This document shows, one piece after another, positions 43,491-55,089 of a stretch of DNA of 64,000 nucleotides (within the stretch, counting starts at the first letter, position 1; each line of letters begins with the position of its first letter). The stretch covers positions 22,431,898 to 22,495,897 of the forward strand of contig CM046443.1 of NCBI GenBank assembly GCA_025506515.1. Direction: 5' to 3'. The notes under the pieces were generated by a model that saw only the letters and a program-made list of their open reading frames with translations, was not told where the DNA came from and did not search any database. The DNA comes from Flaveria trinervia. Taxonomy: Eukaryota; Streptophyta; Magnoliopsida; Asterales; Asteraceae. Made by a program: the position numbers and the translations under genes.

Positions 43491-45355
43491 TTGTTCATTT
43501 GAATCAACTTTAATTACTTAATCAGTTTTTTCTCATTAATATCTCTAATGAAATTATACCTGATGTCAATATGATTCGTCTTGGAATGCTTCACTGGATT
43601 TTTAGTAAGGGAGATAACACTGTTGTTGTTAATATGGATAGGAGTACATATAAAGTTGAATCCATAATCTAACATCTGATTTTGAATCTATAGCAGCTGA
43701 GCACAACAACTAGTAGCAACAATGTATTTAGCTTTAGTAGTTGATGTAGAGACACAAGATTGCTTCTTGCATTGCCATGAGATAATCCTTCCACCAAAAA
43801 TTGACATCTTCCTGTTGTTGATTTTTCTTATTGATGTTGCAACAACCACCAAAGTCACTATCAGAATAGCCATAGAGATTAAAATTGTTGTTCCTTGGAT
43901 ACTAAAGACCTAGTTTAGGGGCTCCTTTAAGGTATCTAAGGATTCTCTTGGAAACAACTAGGTGAGACACCTTTGGAGCAGCCTAATATCTTGCAAAAAT
44001 GCATGTTGCAAACATGATATCGGGTCTACTTGCTGTGGGGTACATCAGAGACCCAATGATTGCCCTATACTAATGCTGATTAGTATCCTCCACTCAGAGT
44101 CAGGACAAAGATCGTGTTTTCTTGGTATGGGTGTCTTGGATGGTTTACAATTATTCATAACAAATATTTCTAAGATGTTAAAGACATACTTAGATTGATT
44201 AATAAAGAACCATTCCTTCATCTACTTTACCAGAATTCCAAGGAAAAAGTCCATCTTTCCCATGGAAATCATCTCAAATTTCTTCTTCATGATGCTCTCA
44301 AAGTCTATGCACATTTGGTCATTTGAGGAACCAAATATGATATCATTAACATAGACTTGGACAATCAAACTGTCTTTCCCAGACTTATTTATGAATAAAG
44401 TCTTGTAAATTATGGCTCTAGTGTTGCCATTCTTTAGGAGAAATTAAGACAAAATCTCATACCATAGCCTAGGTGCTTGGTGCAACCCATATAGAGCTTT
44501 ATCCAACTTACACATATAGTTGGGGTGTTGTGGGTCTTCAAATCCTAGAGGTTAACACACATGGACTTGCCTATCTATATCCCTATATAGAAAGACACAC
44601 TTGACATCAAGTTGGTAGATAGTAAAATTATTGGATGCAGCATAAGCAAGGAAGATCCTAACTGCCTCTAGTCTTGTAACAGGTGCAAAGACATCGGTAT
44701 AATCGATTCCTTCCTCTTGGGTGTATCCTCGAACTACTATTCTTGCCTTGTTCTTGATTATCAAGCCTCTATATCTCTCTTGTTCATGAAAACCCATTTG
44801 GTGCCAATTGGTACTTGACCATATGGTAGCGAACATAGGTTCCAAACCTTTTGTCTTTTGAATTAAAGTAATTCCTCTTGCATTGACTCAACCTACCTAC
44901 TCTCCTTTAATGCTTATTCTACTTTTTTGGGTTCTATCTGAGATATAAAGCATGAGTACATACAGATAATTCCATTATGATTTTCTCCCCTTGTTCTCAC
45001 ACCTTCAGAGACTTCTCCTATGATGTTCTCAGCTAGGTGAGTGTTGGGATTCTAAGCCTAGGGATCACCTATGGTTGTAAAGAAAGATCAAGGTTGTACA
45101 TATTTTGCTCAGGAGCTTGAACACTTGGAGTAACTATTGTTTCAAAGTCATTCAATTAGGACTGATTGAATGAATGGGAAACATTGTTATCATCTGTTGG
45201 TTGTGAAGCAACACTAAGAATTGTCTGTTTGTTCAAAATGCTACTTCTATTTTCCTGGTGTTATGCAGTGTCAGCAGATGAGTTTTGAGGTTCACTAGGT
45301 GGATCACTGGTTAAAGCTCCACTATCTCTTGATATAGTTATATGAAAGGAATACA
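43491..45355 (-). pseudogene. pol: element C pol: IN-RT linker, RT and RNase H
   Basis: Minus strand. From right to left: linker with ENIIGEVSEGVRTRG (about 45035-44990); RT with GTKW-like NW.QMGFHEQ and IIKNKARIVVRGYTQEEGIDYTDVFAPVTRLEAVRIF (44770-44660); YQLDVKCVFLYRDID; and the YVDD region as VYVNDIIFG (about 44357-44330), where Asp 1 reads Asn. RNase H follows with GYSDSDFGG-type remnants, SWQCKKQSCVSTSTTKAKY (43790-43740; AEAEY reads TKAKY) and the HSKTNHIDIRYNFIRD end (about 43600-43560). Many stops. D interrupts it at 45356 and E at 43490. Confidence 0.8.
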
Positions 45356-46144
45356 TGTTAAGGCTGATACAACTCCAAACAATTCAAGTCTCCTACGTCC
45401 TACACAAGTACATTTAAGAAGAATGCTTCGAAAGTTTCACACATGCAACTGAAATATTCTAAGTGTGAAATCTTCTAAAGCCATGACCAATATCTTCCGA
45501 AGCCAAAGATGAAGTTTTCCGAAGCTTCATAGACAAATTCTTCTAAAGCCAACACTTGAAGACAGATTTCTTTCGAAGATTTTTAGTGTACATTCTTTAT
45601 CTGATGTACTTTACATAAAGCTGGACCCCTTTCCGCTGCAACTCTGTAAAGTCACCAAATTACATGACTTAGTGAAAATGTCCATGCTTTTAGTAATTAT
45701 ACATTGAGGTTTTGAGTCTGTAACATTCTACTTCATGTACTTTATCCTTTTTATAATATATTAGGATCCGAGCTATGAGATGTCATAGTCACAAGTCAAA
45801 AGGAAATTTGCCTTTTGACTCTACAATTGATTTTGTGTTGTGTCTAGTCAATTGTATCGGGTAGGCCTTCAAAGTATGGCGAGCTATAGGATGTAGTATA
45901 TGTATCTCAAGTACTTGTAACATTCCTTTATGCTTTGTAACACTTGTAATAGAACTTGAGAAGGCAATATACTGCAATCTTGAAAACCATTTCCTTCTGT
46001 CTTGCTATCTTGTTCAGTCTCTTACTTACTTGTGTTCTTAGTATCATCTATTGTGTTTAATCCAGTTTCACTGTTTGATTAGTAAAAGTTAATCTCCTCT
46101 TTGTGTTGTTGTGTTGTAAGTTGACCACCCTTCACGGTCCTGCA
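45356..46144 (+). repeat. element D 5' LTR
   Basis: 789 bp, TGTTAAGGCTGATACAAC...CACGGTCCTGCA. Matches the solo LTR at 9600-10386. A CTTCCGAAG cluster lies at about 45425-45580. Confidence 0.9.
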
Positions 46145-46146
46145 TT

Positions 46147-46158
46147 TGGTATCAGAGC
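46147..46158 (+). other. element D primer-binding site
   Basis: TGGTATCAGAGC, perfect Met-tRNA PBS core, 2 bp after the LTR. Confidence 0.95.
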
Positions 46159-46228
46159 TTTGCATGCTCTTGATATAAGATCTTACCATCTTTAGATCCC
46201 TGTCACACACAAATACTTAACTTTTCAA

Positions 46229-48960
46229 ATGGCAAACATTTCCAAAACTTATATGGATACTAGAACCATGAACAAGTCCCCACTGATCACTCTTAATGAC
46301 TTTGACACCTGGTGCCAATGATTGGAAGGTTTCATCATGTCTCTAGATTCAAGAATATGGGAGTCTGTTAAGAATGGACCTTACATACCAAGCACCCCCT
46401 TTGCTAATGGTGGTGGTATGATCCCCAAGGCTATGGCTAACTTCTCTGATGAAGATAAAAAGAGAGTAGAGATTGACCAAAAAGCCTTGACAGCCCTTCA
46501 GACTGCTCTTCCAAACTCTGTATACAGAGGTTTCAAGAAATGCAATATAGCTAACCAGTTGTGGGATGCACTGAAACTGATGTATGAGGGTTCCTCTGAA
46601 GCCAAGGAGAACAAGAAGGATCTCATAAAGCAGCAGTTTGAAAATTTCACCTTCAAAGCAGGTGAAACAAGGACTCAGTATTATCTCAAGTATGTTGAGA
46701 TTATGGATACCCTTATGGATGGAGCAGTTGCTCTTAAGGACAGAGACATTGTAGGGAAGTTCATGTGCTCACTTCCTAGGAAATGGACACACTACTATGT
46801 GGTTATCAAGAGAACTGAGAACCTGAAAACTCTTACTCTAACAAAGTTGTATGGGATTCTCAGTGGCTACTAGATGGAGATGAACATGCAAGGTTCATCT
46901 AGAAACTCCAACAATCATATGGGTTTAGACATTCATGTGGTTGAAAGGGATAGCATAGAACCCCAACATCATCTCATATGCTATATTGACAACTCACAAA
47001 AGGGTCCTTTCATCACCTTCCCTAAGACACCAAGGGAGAACTACACTCAAGGAAGCCCATTCCAAGAGACAAGTCTTCTCAAGCCTTTGTGTCTTCTGAT
47101 GAAATTTGTGGCAACTCTCTTTTCACCCTTGAAGACTTGGACTGTATCCATGCAGATGATCTGGAGTACATGGAGATAGTCCAGCAGATGGCTCTTCTCA
47201 CTCATAGAGATAAGAAGTTCTACAAGCGGACATGAAGGAAGTTGCCCAGCAATGCAACCAGTGAAAAGTTTGGGCTGGACAAAAGCAAAGTCAAGTGTTA
47301 CAACTGTAACTTGATGGGCCACTTTGTTAGGGAGTGTAAGGCACTAAGAACAAGTGGTGGCCAAACACAGTGCACACCACACTACACTGATAAAGCCACC
47401 CAGGATGAGAAGCCAAAGCAACAAGCTGCTATTGCTGTTGAAGAAGGAGGCTTTGACTGGAGCTTTTAGGTGGAAGATGCTTCTTAGAACCAAGCACTGA
47501 TGGTAGATCATGATGAAGCCAAGGTATTGGAACATCTCTGTACCCCGGAATGCATTGCTAAAGTTAACAAATACATGTCCTACAACATAGAAATGAGATC
47601 TGAACTTGAGTCCTTAAACATCTTAAAAGCTGATTTTAGAAAGTTTGAAAATGATTATAAACCGAAGATAGAGGATTTAGAGAAAACTATTTCAGGTCTA
47701 AAACATGAACATACAAATTTTAGGACTCAGATCAAGGATCTCATAACTAAGTTGACTGAATGCAGGTTGAGCTTGTGATCAACAAAGCCAGGGTAGAAAA
47801 GTGTGTTCTTGAAGAAGAGACCTTTAAGAACATGATATCCTTATCGCTGCACAACAACGCGTGCTATTAAAACAAGCAGGGACTGGGTTTTAATGAGATA
47901 GCTCCTCCACACACAATTTTGTCTGTAACATCACCTAGGTGTGAAACTTGTGAAGATGAGCTTCCTCTCATAGATCCTTTGATCGAAGAGGATGAAGATG
48001 TGATAGTGAAGAATTCCTCTGAGAAGAGTGAAGGGGAGGATTCTAGGAAGGGCCACTATCCTTCTGAGGAGAAGAAGAAGACTGTGATGACCAAGTCTAT
48101 TAGGAAGAACTTGATAAAAAAGAGCAAAAGAAAAGAAAGGAAGGCTCAAGAGATCAAGGCTACTTTTAACTTAAAGCAGAAACAAGTTTTTATCTCTGCA
48201 AGGTTTGAAGTAGTGAAGACTAAAGACATCAACCTAAACTCTTCTACTAAGTTCTAAGAGTTCTAGTTCATGTTCAAATCATCTCGGCACCAAGAATAAG
48301 GCTTATTGTTGTATACCAGTACTATAGAACCTGGACCATCCAACTCCAAGAACAATCCTCAGCCCAAAAGGACTGTCTCAACATCTGCAAAGATGAAGGT
48401 CGAGAAGGGATGTGATCAAAGTCAGTCCTGTTCCCAGCACAAGGCTTTTAGGAAGAAGAAAATGGAGTGTATCATGTGTGAAAGTACTACTCATCTTTCT
48501 AAGGATTGTCCATGCAATCCTAAATATACTATTCACATGACCAAGACAAGGACTCCCAAGAGTTCCAAGAAGATTCAAGCTTCGGAAGGAAAATTTGTTT
48601 TCTTTGGAAGCTCCAGAACTAAGAAGAAGGCAAGTGGAAAATTGCCTTCAGAAAAAAATTTGGTCTTGGAAGGAAGGAATACTTCCGAAGCATTGAAGTC
48701 TGTTGCAGTGTCTGCAAAATCTTCCGAAAGCCGGTCATCAAAACTTCCACAGCATCAAAAGCTTCCAAATTATGAAGGTCAAGTCCAAACTTCCAAAGGT
48801 GGTGTGAAAGTCAAAGAAAGACCAAGTGACTAGAAGTTGTACATCAACAACAACTCAAGATCCTCCAAGCACTACTATAGGATCTATTACTGTTGCATTA
48901 CCTTATGTTTCTCTTAGTGAGCCCAAGACAAATAAGGCTTGGGTTTCCAAATGCAACTAA
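46229..48960 (+). pseudogene. gag: element D gag
   Basis: Start at 46229 (MANISKTYMDTRTMNKSP). One in-frame TGA (46319-46321) precedes 183 open codons of capsid: GPYIPSTPFANGG, FSDEDKKRVEIDQKAL, QFENFTFKAGETRTQYYLKY and FMCSLPRKWTHYY, to a TAG at 46871. The first zinc knuckle CYNCNLMGHFVREC is at 47296-47337, a coiled coil at 47590-47760, and the second knuckle CIMCESTTHLSKDC at 48468-48509. The tail contains several CTTCCGAAG-type motifs in coding sequence (48590-48790) and ends in a KAWVSKCN-like stretch at about 48955. At least five frames. Confidence 0.85.
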
Positions 48961-49235
48961 TCATTTTCTTTGTGTAGGGACAACTCAAGACAAACAAAAA
49001 TGTTTGGATCATTGACAATGGCTGTTCTAGGCACATGAGATGCAATAGGTCACTACTCTAGAACTTTGAAAGTATTGATAGAGGGCCAGTTGCTTTTGGT
49101 GGAGATGAAGGTGGTTACATATGTAGAAGGGGAAAGGTCACAAATGGTAAGCTCAGCATTGAAAAGGTAAACTTTGTTAAGGAGCTTGGGTACAATCTTC
49201 TAAGTGTATCCTAATTTTGTGATCAGAGTCATAAC
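48961..49235 (+). pseudogene. pol: element D aspartic protease region
   Basis: VWIIDNGCSRHM (from about 49002) aligns with the Copia WYVDSGCSRHMTG motif. The catalytic triad reads Asp-Asn-Gly (49014-49022), with Ser replaced by Asn. GGYICRRGKVTNGKLSIEKVNFV follows. A TAG interrupts early (about 49060) and a TAA late (about 49212). Confidence 0.75.
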
Positions 49236-50325
49236 ATGCTTTTTACTGAGCATGAGTGCATTGTTCTCAAGCCCGGGATGGTTATTCCTCATGAGCATAT
49301 TTTTCTTAGAGCCCCCAGGAAAGGGAACATGTACAAGATGGACTTGCATGACATATCTCCATCTCGAGAAGTTTCATGCTTTCTGTCTAAAGCAAATAGT
49401 GATGAGTCTTTCCTATGGCATAAAAGAATGTGCCATATAAACTTTAAAAACATGAACAAACTTATTAAGAATGATTTGGTAACTGGAACACCAAAGAAAG
49501 AGTTTACAAGTGATGCCCATTGTGTTGCATGCCTGAAAGGGAAGTAGCTTAAGGTATCTCACAAGCCTATGGAAAGAAACTCCATCACTACACCCCTACA
49601 CTTGTTACATATGGATCTCTTTGGCCCTACTAGTGTAATGAGTCTAGGAAGGACCTCTTATTGTTTAGTGATCACAGATGATTTTACAAGATTTACTTGG
49701 GTCTTCTTCCTTAGAACTAAGGATGAGACTCCTGAGATTCTAAAGAATTTCATTATAAAGATTGAGAATCAATCTGATCACAAGGTCAAAACCATAAGAT
49801 GTGATCAAGGAACTGAATTCAAGAACCAAATCCTTGATACATTTTGGGATGAAAAAGATATTACAAGACAATACAGTGCTCCCAGGACTCCTTAGCAGAA
49901 TGGTGTTGCTAAGAGGAGAAATAAGACACTGATTGAAGCTACAAGAACTATGTTGTCTGACTCTAAGCTGCCCATCACCTTCTGGGCAGAGGCAGTCAAC
50001 ACTACCTGTTGTGTCCATAAGAGAGTTTTAGTTGTGAAGACTCATGGAAAGACTCCTTATGAACTTTGGCATAAGTGGAAACCTTTCATTGGTTTTCTTA
50101 GGTCATTTGGATGTCCTTGCACCATCTTGAATACCAAAGATCAAATTGCCAAATTTGCTGAGAAATCAGACGATGGACACATTATTGGATATTCTTCCCA
50201 AGCTAAGGCATATAGACTATGCAATCTCAGAACTAGAATTGTTGAGGAGTCGGCCAATGTGACTTTCAATGAACACACACCCTGTGTGGCTGGTTCTGGT
50301 CCTGATGGTTGTTTGATCTTGATTT
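49236..50325 (+). pseudogene. pol: element D integrase
   Basis: LWHKRMCHINFKNMNKLIKN and CVACLKGK (49425-49547) give the zinc domain, ended by a TAG. The core 49569-49895 has HMDLFGP and IRCDQGTEF with both Asp residues intact. A TAG at 49893-49895 replaces Gln just before the third motif. That motif reads NGVAKRRNK, so the catalytic Glu is Lys (49911-49913). The C-terminal part has FWAEAVNTTCCVHKRVLV and GHIIGYSSQAKAYRL (49950-50325). Confidence 0.85.
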
Positions 50326-51600
50326 AGTTACCAACTGTTTTAACAAATCTTGTGAGATTGTGTCAGGATCTGCAGATATATTATCAATAGGTGATCCTGA
50401 TCCAAGATTTGAGCTAAGAAGACCTTCAAGCAACACATCTTTAGCTCCAGTTGTAACTACTTCTGCAAATGAACTGTCAATCAACACCACAATGACAAAC
50501 TCAGCTGATCATCTAGGATGCCATCAAATTCTAGCTCAAAGGCTCCACAACCAGATAAAGATACTTCAAATGTAGAAGAAAATAATGGAGGTGGTGACAG
50601 TGATCAGGAATTTCTTGATGCTGATAACCACTCCTTAGATGACAACATCAATGATGTCACACACTTATTGGATCAATTTTCTCTTGATAAGTGTGCTGAT
50701 GTGGTGGGTGAAATATCTATGCCAGATCTAAATTTCTCAAATTTAGATCTCTCTCAGCAACTTGCTGTGATCCCTCAGCTAAGGATCCACAAGTCTCACC
50801 CCACCACAAACATCATTGGAAATGTTGACACAGGGGTAAGAATAAGAGGACAAACCCATGAAGCAAATGTTTGTCTTCACTCTTGTTTCTTATCACAAAT
50901 AGAGCCAAATAAAGTTGAAAAGGCTCTGAAGGATGGAAGTTGGGTTGAAGCCATGCTCCTCTGGCAAGACACACAAGAAGAAGGGATTGAATACACTGAT
51001 GTCTTTGCTCCTGTGGCAAGACTGGAAGCTGTTGGGATATTCCCAACATTTCCTGCATCCAAGAATTTCAAGGTCTATCAACTTGATGCGAAATGTGATT
51101 TTCTTTATGGAGTGATTGATGAAGAGGTGTATGTCTAACAACCACCTGGTTTTGTAGATCCTGATCACCCTGATTATGTCTTCAAGCTTGACAAAGCTCT
51201 TTATGGGTTCCATCAGGCACCTAAGAAGTAGTATGAGACTCTATCTCAGTATCTCTGCAAACATGGACCGGAGGGGTACTACAGATGGAACTCTCTTCAT
51301 CAAAGGATATGAAAATGACATACTGCTAGTAAAAGTATATGTAGATGACATCATCTTTGGTTCAACTAATCGAAGGCTCTGCAAAGACTTTGAGAAGCTG
51401 ATGAAAGACAAATTTGAAATGAGTGCCATGGGGGAACTCAATTTCATTCTAGGAATTCAAGTGAAGCAAGTTGAAGATGGCATCTTCATTAGTCAGTCAA
51501 AGTATGTTCAAGACATACTTAAGAGGTTCAACATGACTGGTTGTAAGATTTCTAAGACACCCATAGCTAGAAACCACTCCCTTGGACCTAATCTTGAGGG
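50326..51600 (+). pseudogene. pol: element D reverse transcriptase with internal deletion
   Basis: Linker (NIIGNVDTGVRIRGQ, about 50812-50855), then KALKDGSWVEAM (about 50922-50955) joined within about 15 bp to QEEGIEYTDVFAPVARLEA (from about 50973). In A, F and other Copia RTs about 55-60 residues lie between these points, so the fingers region is missing. MDVK is YQLDAKCDFLYG. A TAA lies at 51136. YVDD is intact at 51338-51349 and MSAMGELNFILGIQVKQ follows. Confidence 0.85.
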
Positions 51601-51838
51601 GGAGTGTGTAGATGAACACTTATACAAAGCTATGATTGGGTCACTTAAGTATCTTACTACTAGCAGTCCTGATATCATGTTTGCTACATGTATTTGTGCA
51701 AGATATCAAGCTAAACCTAAGATGTCTCACCTTATCACTAGCAAAAGGATTCTAAGATACCTCAAAGGTGCTTCAACACTTGGTATGTGGTATCATAAGA
51801 ACTCTTACTTCAATTTGTAAGCTTATACAGATAGTGTC
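51601..51838 (+). pseudogene. pol: element D RNase H, truncated
   Basis: AMIGSLKYLTTSSPDIMFATC (about 51628-51690) and ASTLGMWYHKNSYFNL are followed by a TAA, then AYTDSV. At this point, where B continues AFSDSDYAGC, the sequence passes directly into the CTTCCGAAG spacer. The entire catalytic domain is absent, evidently by deletion. Confidence 0.8.
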
Positions 51839-52408
51839 TAATTCTTCGAAAGTTATGCTTTTACCTTCAGAAGAAAATCATGCCTTCAAAACAAACAACT
51901 GTCAAAGAAATTTTCCTTTAGAAGAAATTTCTGGAATATCTTCCGAAGCTTAATACTTGTCTCAGACACTTGTATGTTTTTAAGGACCACTTTCTTCCGA
52001 AGCAAATTAACTCTCAGAAGCTTTGTTCCTCTGGAAAAAGCATTCAAGTCTTAATTTTTCTTCTGAAGCAAAATTTTCAAAACTCTTAGGAAATTCTTCC
52101 GAAGTCATTTTAGCTTTGGAAGCTTTTTCATTAAATCTTCCGAGGATAATTTAACTTCGGAAGCTTTTTGACTCACAAGAAAACTACTTTTTGAGCAAAA
52201 GTAAACTACTTTTTCCGAGATGGGACCGACATCCGGATTTCAATGTTTATCCTCTTTCATTAAACTTAATCTGAAATCCTTTTTCACATATAAACCCAAT
52301 GGTTTCCCCCTCTTTCTATCATCTCCTTCTTTCCTCCGGACCTCAAACCCCAAATTTCTCTTTGAAATTTATTTCTTTCTTCTTCTTTCACCCTTGAGCT
52401 TCCTCAAA
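51839..52408 (+). repeat. element D pol-ORF3 spacer with CTTCCGAAG array
   Basis: No gene. About ten CTTCCGAAG or one-mismatch forms from 51840 to 52180, then an ORF3 leader to 52408. Same position and motif as in C (25015-25560). Confidence 0.8.
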
Positions 52409-54145
52409 ATGGCCAACCTTAACCGTAGAAATAATCATAACTTTTTCATGCAGTTACATAGGCAACATAGCCAAGTTGCTCTGTTACACTCTGAGAAAGA
52501 TCCTCATTTCTTAGAGGTTTGTCGATTCTTAACTCTATCCAACTACTTCACTTCCCTAACCATTGATCCTGCTATTTATCATGATCAACTACTAGAATTT
52601 TGGAAGACCTGCCAAGAGGTCATCATGGATAGGGAGAAGGCACTGCCTGCCACAATGCAGGGGAGACCAGTCTTCATCACTCTGGCCATCATCAACATGC
52701 ATCTTTAGCTAGATGACGAAGAAGGTGAGGTGTTCTTTCCCACAGAAGCTGTTTACCAGTCCTCGCGCAGATGGGTTATGAGGGTGACTTTTCTGTCAAG
52801 AGCTTTAGGAAAGGGAAGGTCTCATCCCAATGGAAATTCTAGCTCCATGTGTTTATCCACAACTTATCAAACAAGCATGGTGGATGGGACCAGATTCCTG
52901 ATGATCCCTCCTTCATTGTTCATGGGATGGTTCAGGGAGTCAAGTTCAAGTACTCTTAGTTTGTTTATACAAATCTGTTTGCAAACTTGGACTCCTTAGA
53001 GTACTATATGTTCCCTAGATAGGTTCAATACATTCTTAACTATGAACTGGGCTCACATTAAGGGGAACAAGTAATACTCTTAAATTGGGACAAATGAATC
53101 CCGACATCTTTAAAATACTAAGAAAGCCCATTGTTGGCTTCTCTGGGGTAGAAACAACCCTCGTCCCAAAAATTTTAGAGCTCATTGCTCAAGGTGACAA
53201 CCTAGCAGCACCAGCTAGTGTTGAACCCACACCTTCTACACCCCAACCACTCAATAGCCACAAGTCACCCTCATCTACCAAAGAAAACACAAATGAACCC
53301 CTACACAGACTATATAGTCTGCACAGGTCCCCATATACTCACCCACATAAGAAGAAGTGGACACTAGAGCTCCCACTTCTCCTAAGGAGCAGACCACTCC
53401 AATTCCTTCAATAATCAGTGCTGAGGTTACTCATGCTCAGCCTAATGAGCTCATAAGCCCAAATGCCTTAAGCCATCACTCTGAGTCTCAATAATGAAAT
53501 GATCAACCTTCAGGGGAGAGTTACCAACCCCAGCCTTTGGACTTAAACTAACCAATTCCTAACCTTGACTTCTATACTGATGAAGATCTAGGTTTCAGTG
53601 AGTACCATGATTCTTTTTTTCTTTTCCCCTATTCAAAAAGAGATGAGTGCTCTTGAGTCTCCTACTTCTAGCCCACACCAGTCACTATTACTGAGGTGGA
53701 CACTTTTAAACTTGTTCAGGATGTCCATGTGGAAGATGTTCTCACTTTTGAAAGTGATTCCATCATTAAGACCTCAACCATGGCAACTCAGCTGACTGAC
53801 ATCTCAACTAATGCTGTGAGGGAGTAGAGGAAACCCAACAGCCAAGAACCTGAAGTTGGTGGTGAGAGAGAGGACTCTGGTCCAATCATTTCATCCCCCA
53901 ATGATTCTACACCAAGCAATGAAGGCCAAATCTCTCTCTACCCTGAGTCACAAAGGTCAATGAGTGACAAAAGGAAAAGAAAGATGACATCTAAAGAGAT
54001 TGAGGATGAGGAGAGAGAGAGGAAAAGGAAGTTGATGGAAGAAAGTTCCTCTTCTAGGTCTGCAAGACTCATGGAAACTACTATCAGGGCTGCCCCCAGA
54101 CCAAACACTCAAGATGATGAGTTGAGGGCAGTCAGGATAAACTAA
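52409..54145 (+). pseudogene. element D ORF3 (5' part)
   Basis: ATG at 52409 (MANLNRRNNHNFFMQ). FLTLSNYFTSLTIDPAIYHDQLL (about 52527-52590), TAG at 52706, then in another frame RMGYEGDFSVKSF, KWKF (about 52835), SNKHGGWDQIPD (about 52870) and YYMFPR (about 53005). Frameshifted thereafter: Pro/Ser/Thr-rich 53190-53480, coiled-coil and basic sequence KRKRKMTSKEIEDEERERKR near the end (53963-54030), TAA at 54143. The gene's remainder should continue beyond element F. Function unknown. Confidence 0.75.
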
Positions 54146-54162
54146 TTGCACACCAGGAACTA

Positions 54163-55054
54163 TGTTAGGATCAGTGATCTATGTTTGATTGATTAGAGAG
54201 TATAGCAGCAGAAATCGAACAATGAAATAGCCAATTCACAAGAACGAAACGATATTCAATGAAGAACAAAGACGGTTATAGAGAGAGAATTCTGCAAATA
54301 TATTTCATTCAATATTCGCTTTCGTGGTAACGAAATGTCACACTTACAATTAGGTCGACACCTCTTATATAAGAGATGTGACGTCTGCTGATGTCACTTG
54401 ATAGTGACATCTAACAGATTTATTACAACTGGAACACAACTACTGAAAATGTCAAAACAGCTGACATCTCGTTACAAAAATGCTAAGTGTTATCAGTTGT
54501 TATAACTACTGAAAAACATAAAACTACTGAAACTACAACGACTGAAGAACAAGCTCTTCAGTCGTTTTACAAAACTACTGAAAGTAAAAACATAAAACTA
54601 CTGATATCACAACTACTGAAGAAGTACTCTTCAGCTGTTGTGACAAACTACTGAAACTTCAGTACTTGATCTTCAGACTTGAACTTTAGACGTTTCATCA
54701 GCTGATGACTTCAGTAGATATCATCAGCTGATGTCTTCAGTCTTTGTCTTCAGACTTTGTACATCAGTTGTTGATCTTCAGCACTTGTAAACTCTTCAGC
54801 TGTTGTACTTCAATACTTTCGTCTTCAGCTTCAACACTTGTGTTCTTCAGCTGTTCAGCTTCAGTACTTGTGTTCTTTAGCTGTTCAGCTTCAGTACTTG
54901 TGTTCTTCAGCTGTTGTACTTCAGCACTTGATCTTCAGCTGTTGAAGTCTTCAGTACTTGTCAAACTGCTGATGAAGCTTTCAGCAGTTGTTTTGATATC
55001 ATGTGGGACTTAGAGGTTTTCTGATCTTGGCTCATTGGTTCTTTTGGTCCAACA
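54163..55054 (-). repeat. element F 3' LTR
   Basis: 892 bp. Minus strand starts TGTTGGACCAAAAGAACC and ends ATCACTGATCCTAACA. The array (54745-54965) is built from CTGAAGAACACAAGTACTGA-like units, different from A's 28-bp unit but made of the same hexamers. A palindromic TATA element CTTATATAAG is at 54364-54373. Confidence 0.9.
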
Positions 55055-55056
55055 AA

Positions 55057-55063
55057 CTCCCCT
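55057..55063 (-). other. element F polypurine tract
   Basis: AGGGGAG on the minus strand, 2 bp before the LTR, preceded by GCATTGGTTC as in A. Confidence 0.9.
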
Positions 55064-55089
55064 GAACCAATGCAGCCAAAACCTCTAAT

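Larger units (their letters stand above)
6389..45355 (-). mobile_element. element C: outermost Sirevirus, interrupted four times
   Basis: A minus-strand family 2 Sirevirus whose own sequence remains at 6389-9599, 10387-10963, 23816-25723 and 43491-45355. Read on the minus strand, these join as IN-RT linker, RT, RNase H, CTTCCGAAG spacer, ORF3, PPT and 3' LTR. The intervening segments are the solo LTR, A, E (with B inside) and the start of D. Its gag, integrase and 5' LTR must lie beyond D and F, outside the window. Frames that resume across E and A are the main evidence that the pieces belong together. Confidence 0.8.
45356..54162 (+). mobile_element. element D: Sirevirus, family 2 (5' portion)
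   Basis: 5' LTR, PBS, gag, pol, CTTCCGAAG spacer and the first part of ORF3, then interrupted by F at 54163. The rest of ORF3 and the 3' LTR should be beyond F, outside the window. It sits in C's integrase-RT linker, with ATACA (45351-45355) as the left flank. Pol has large internal deletions in RT and RNase H. Confidence 0.85.
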
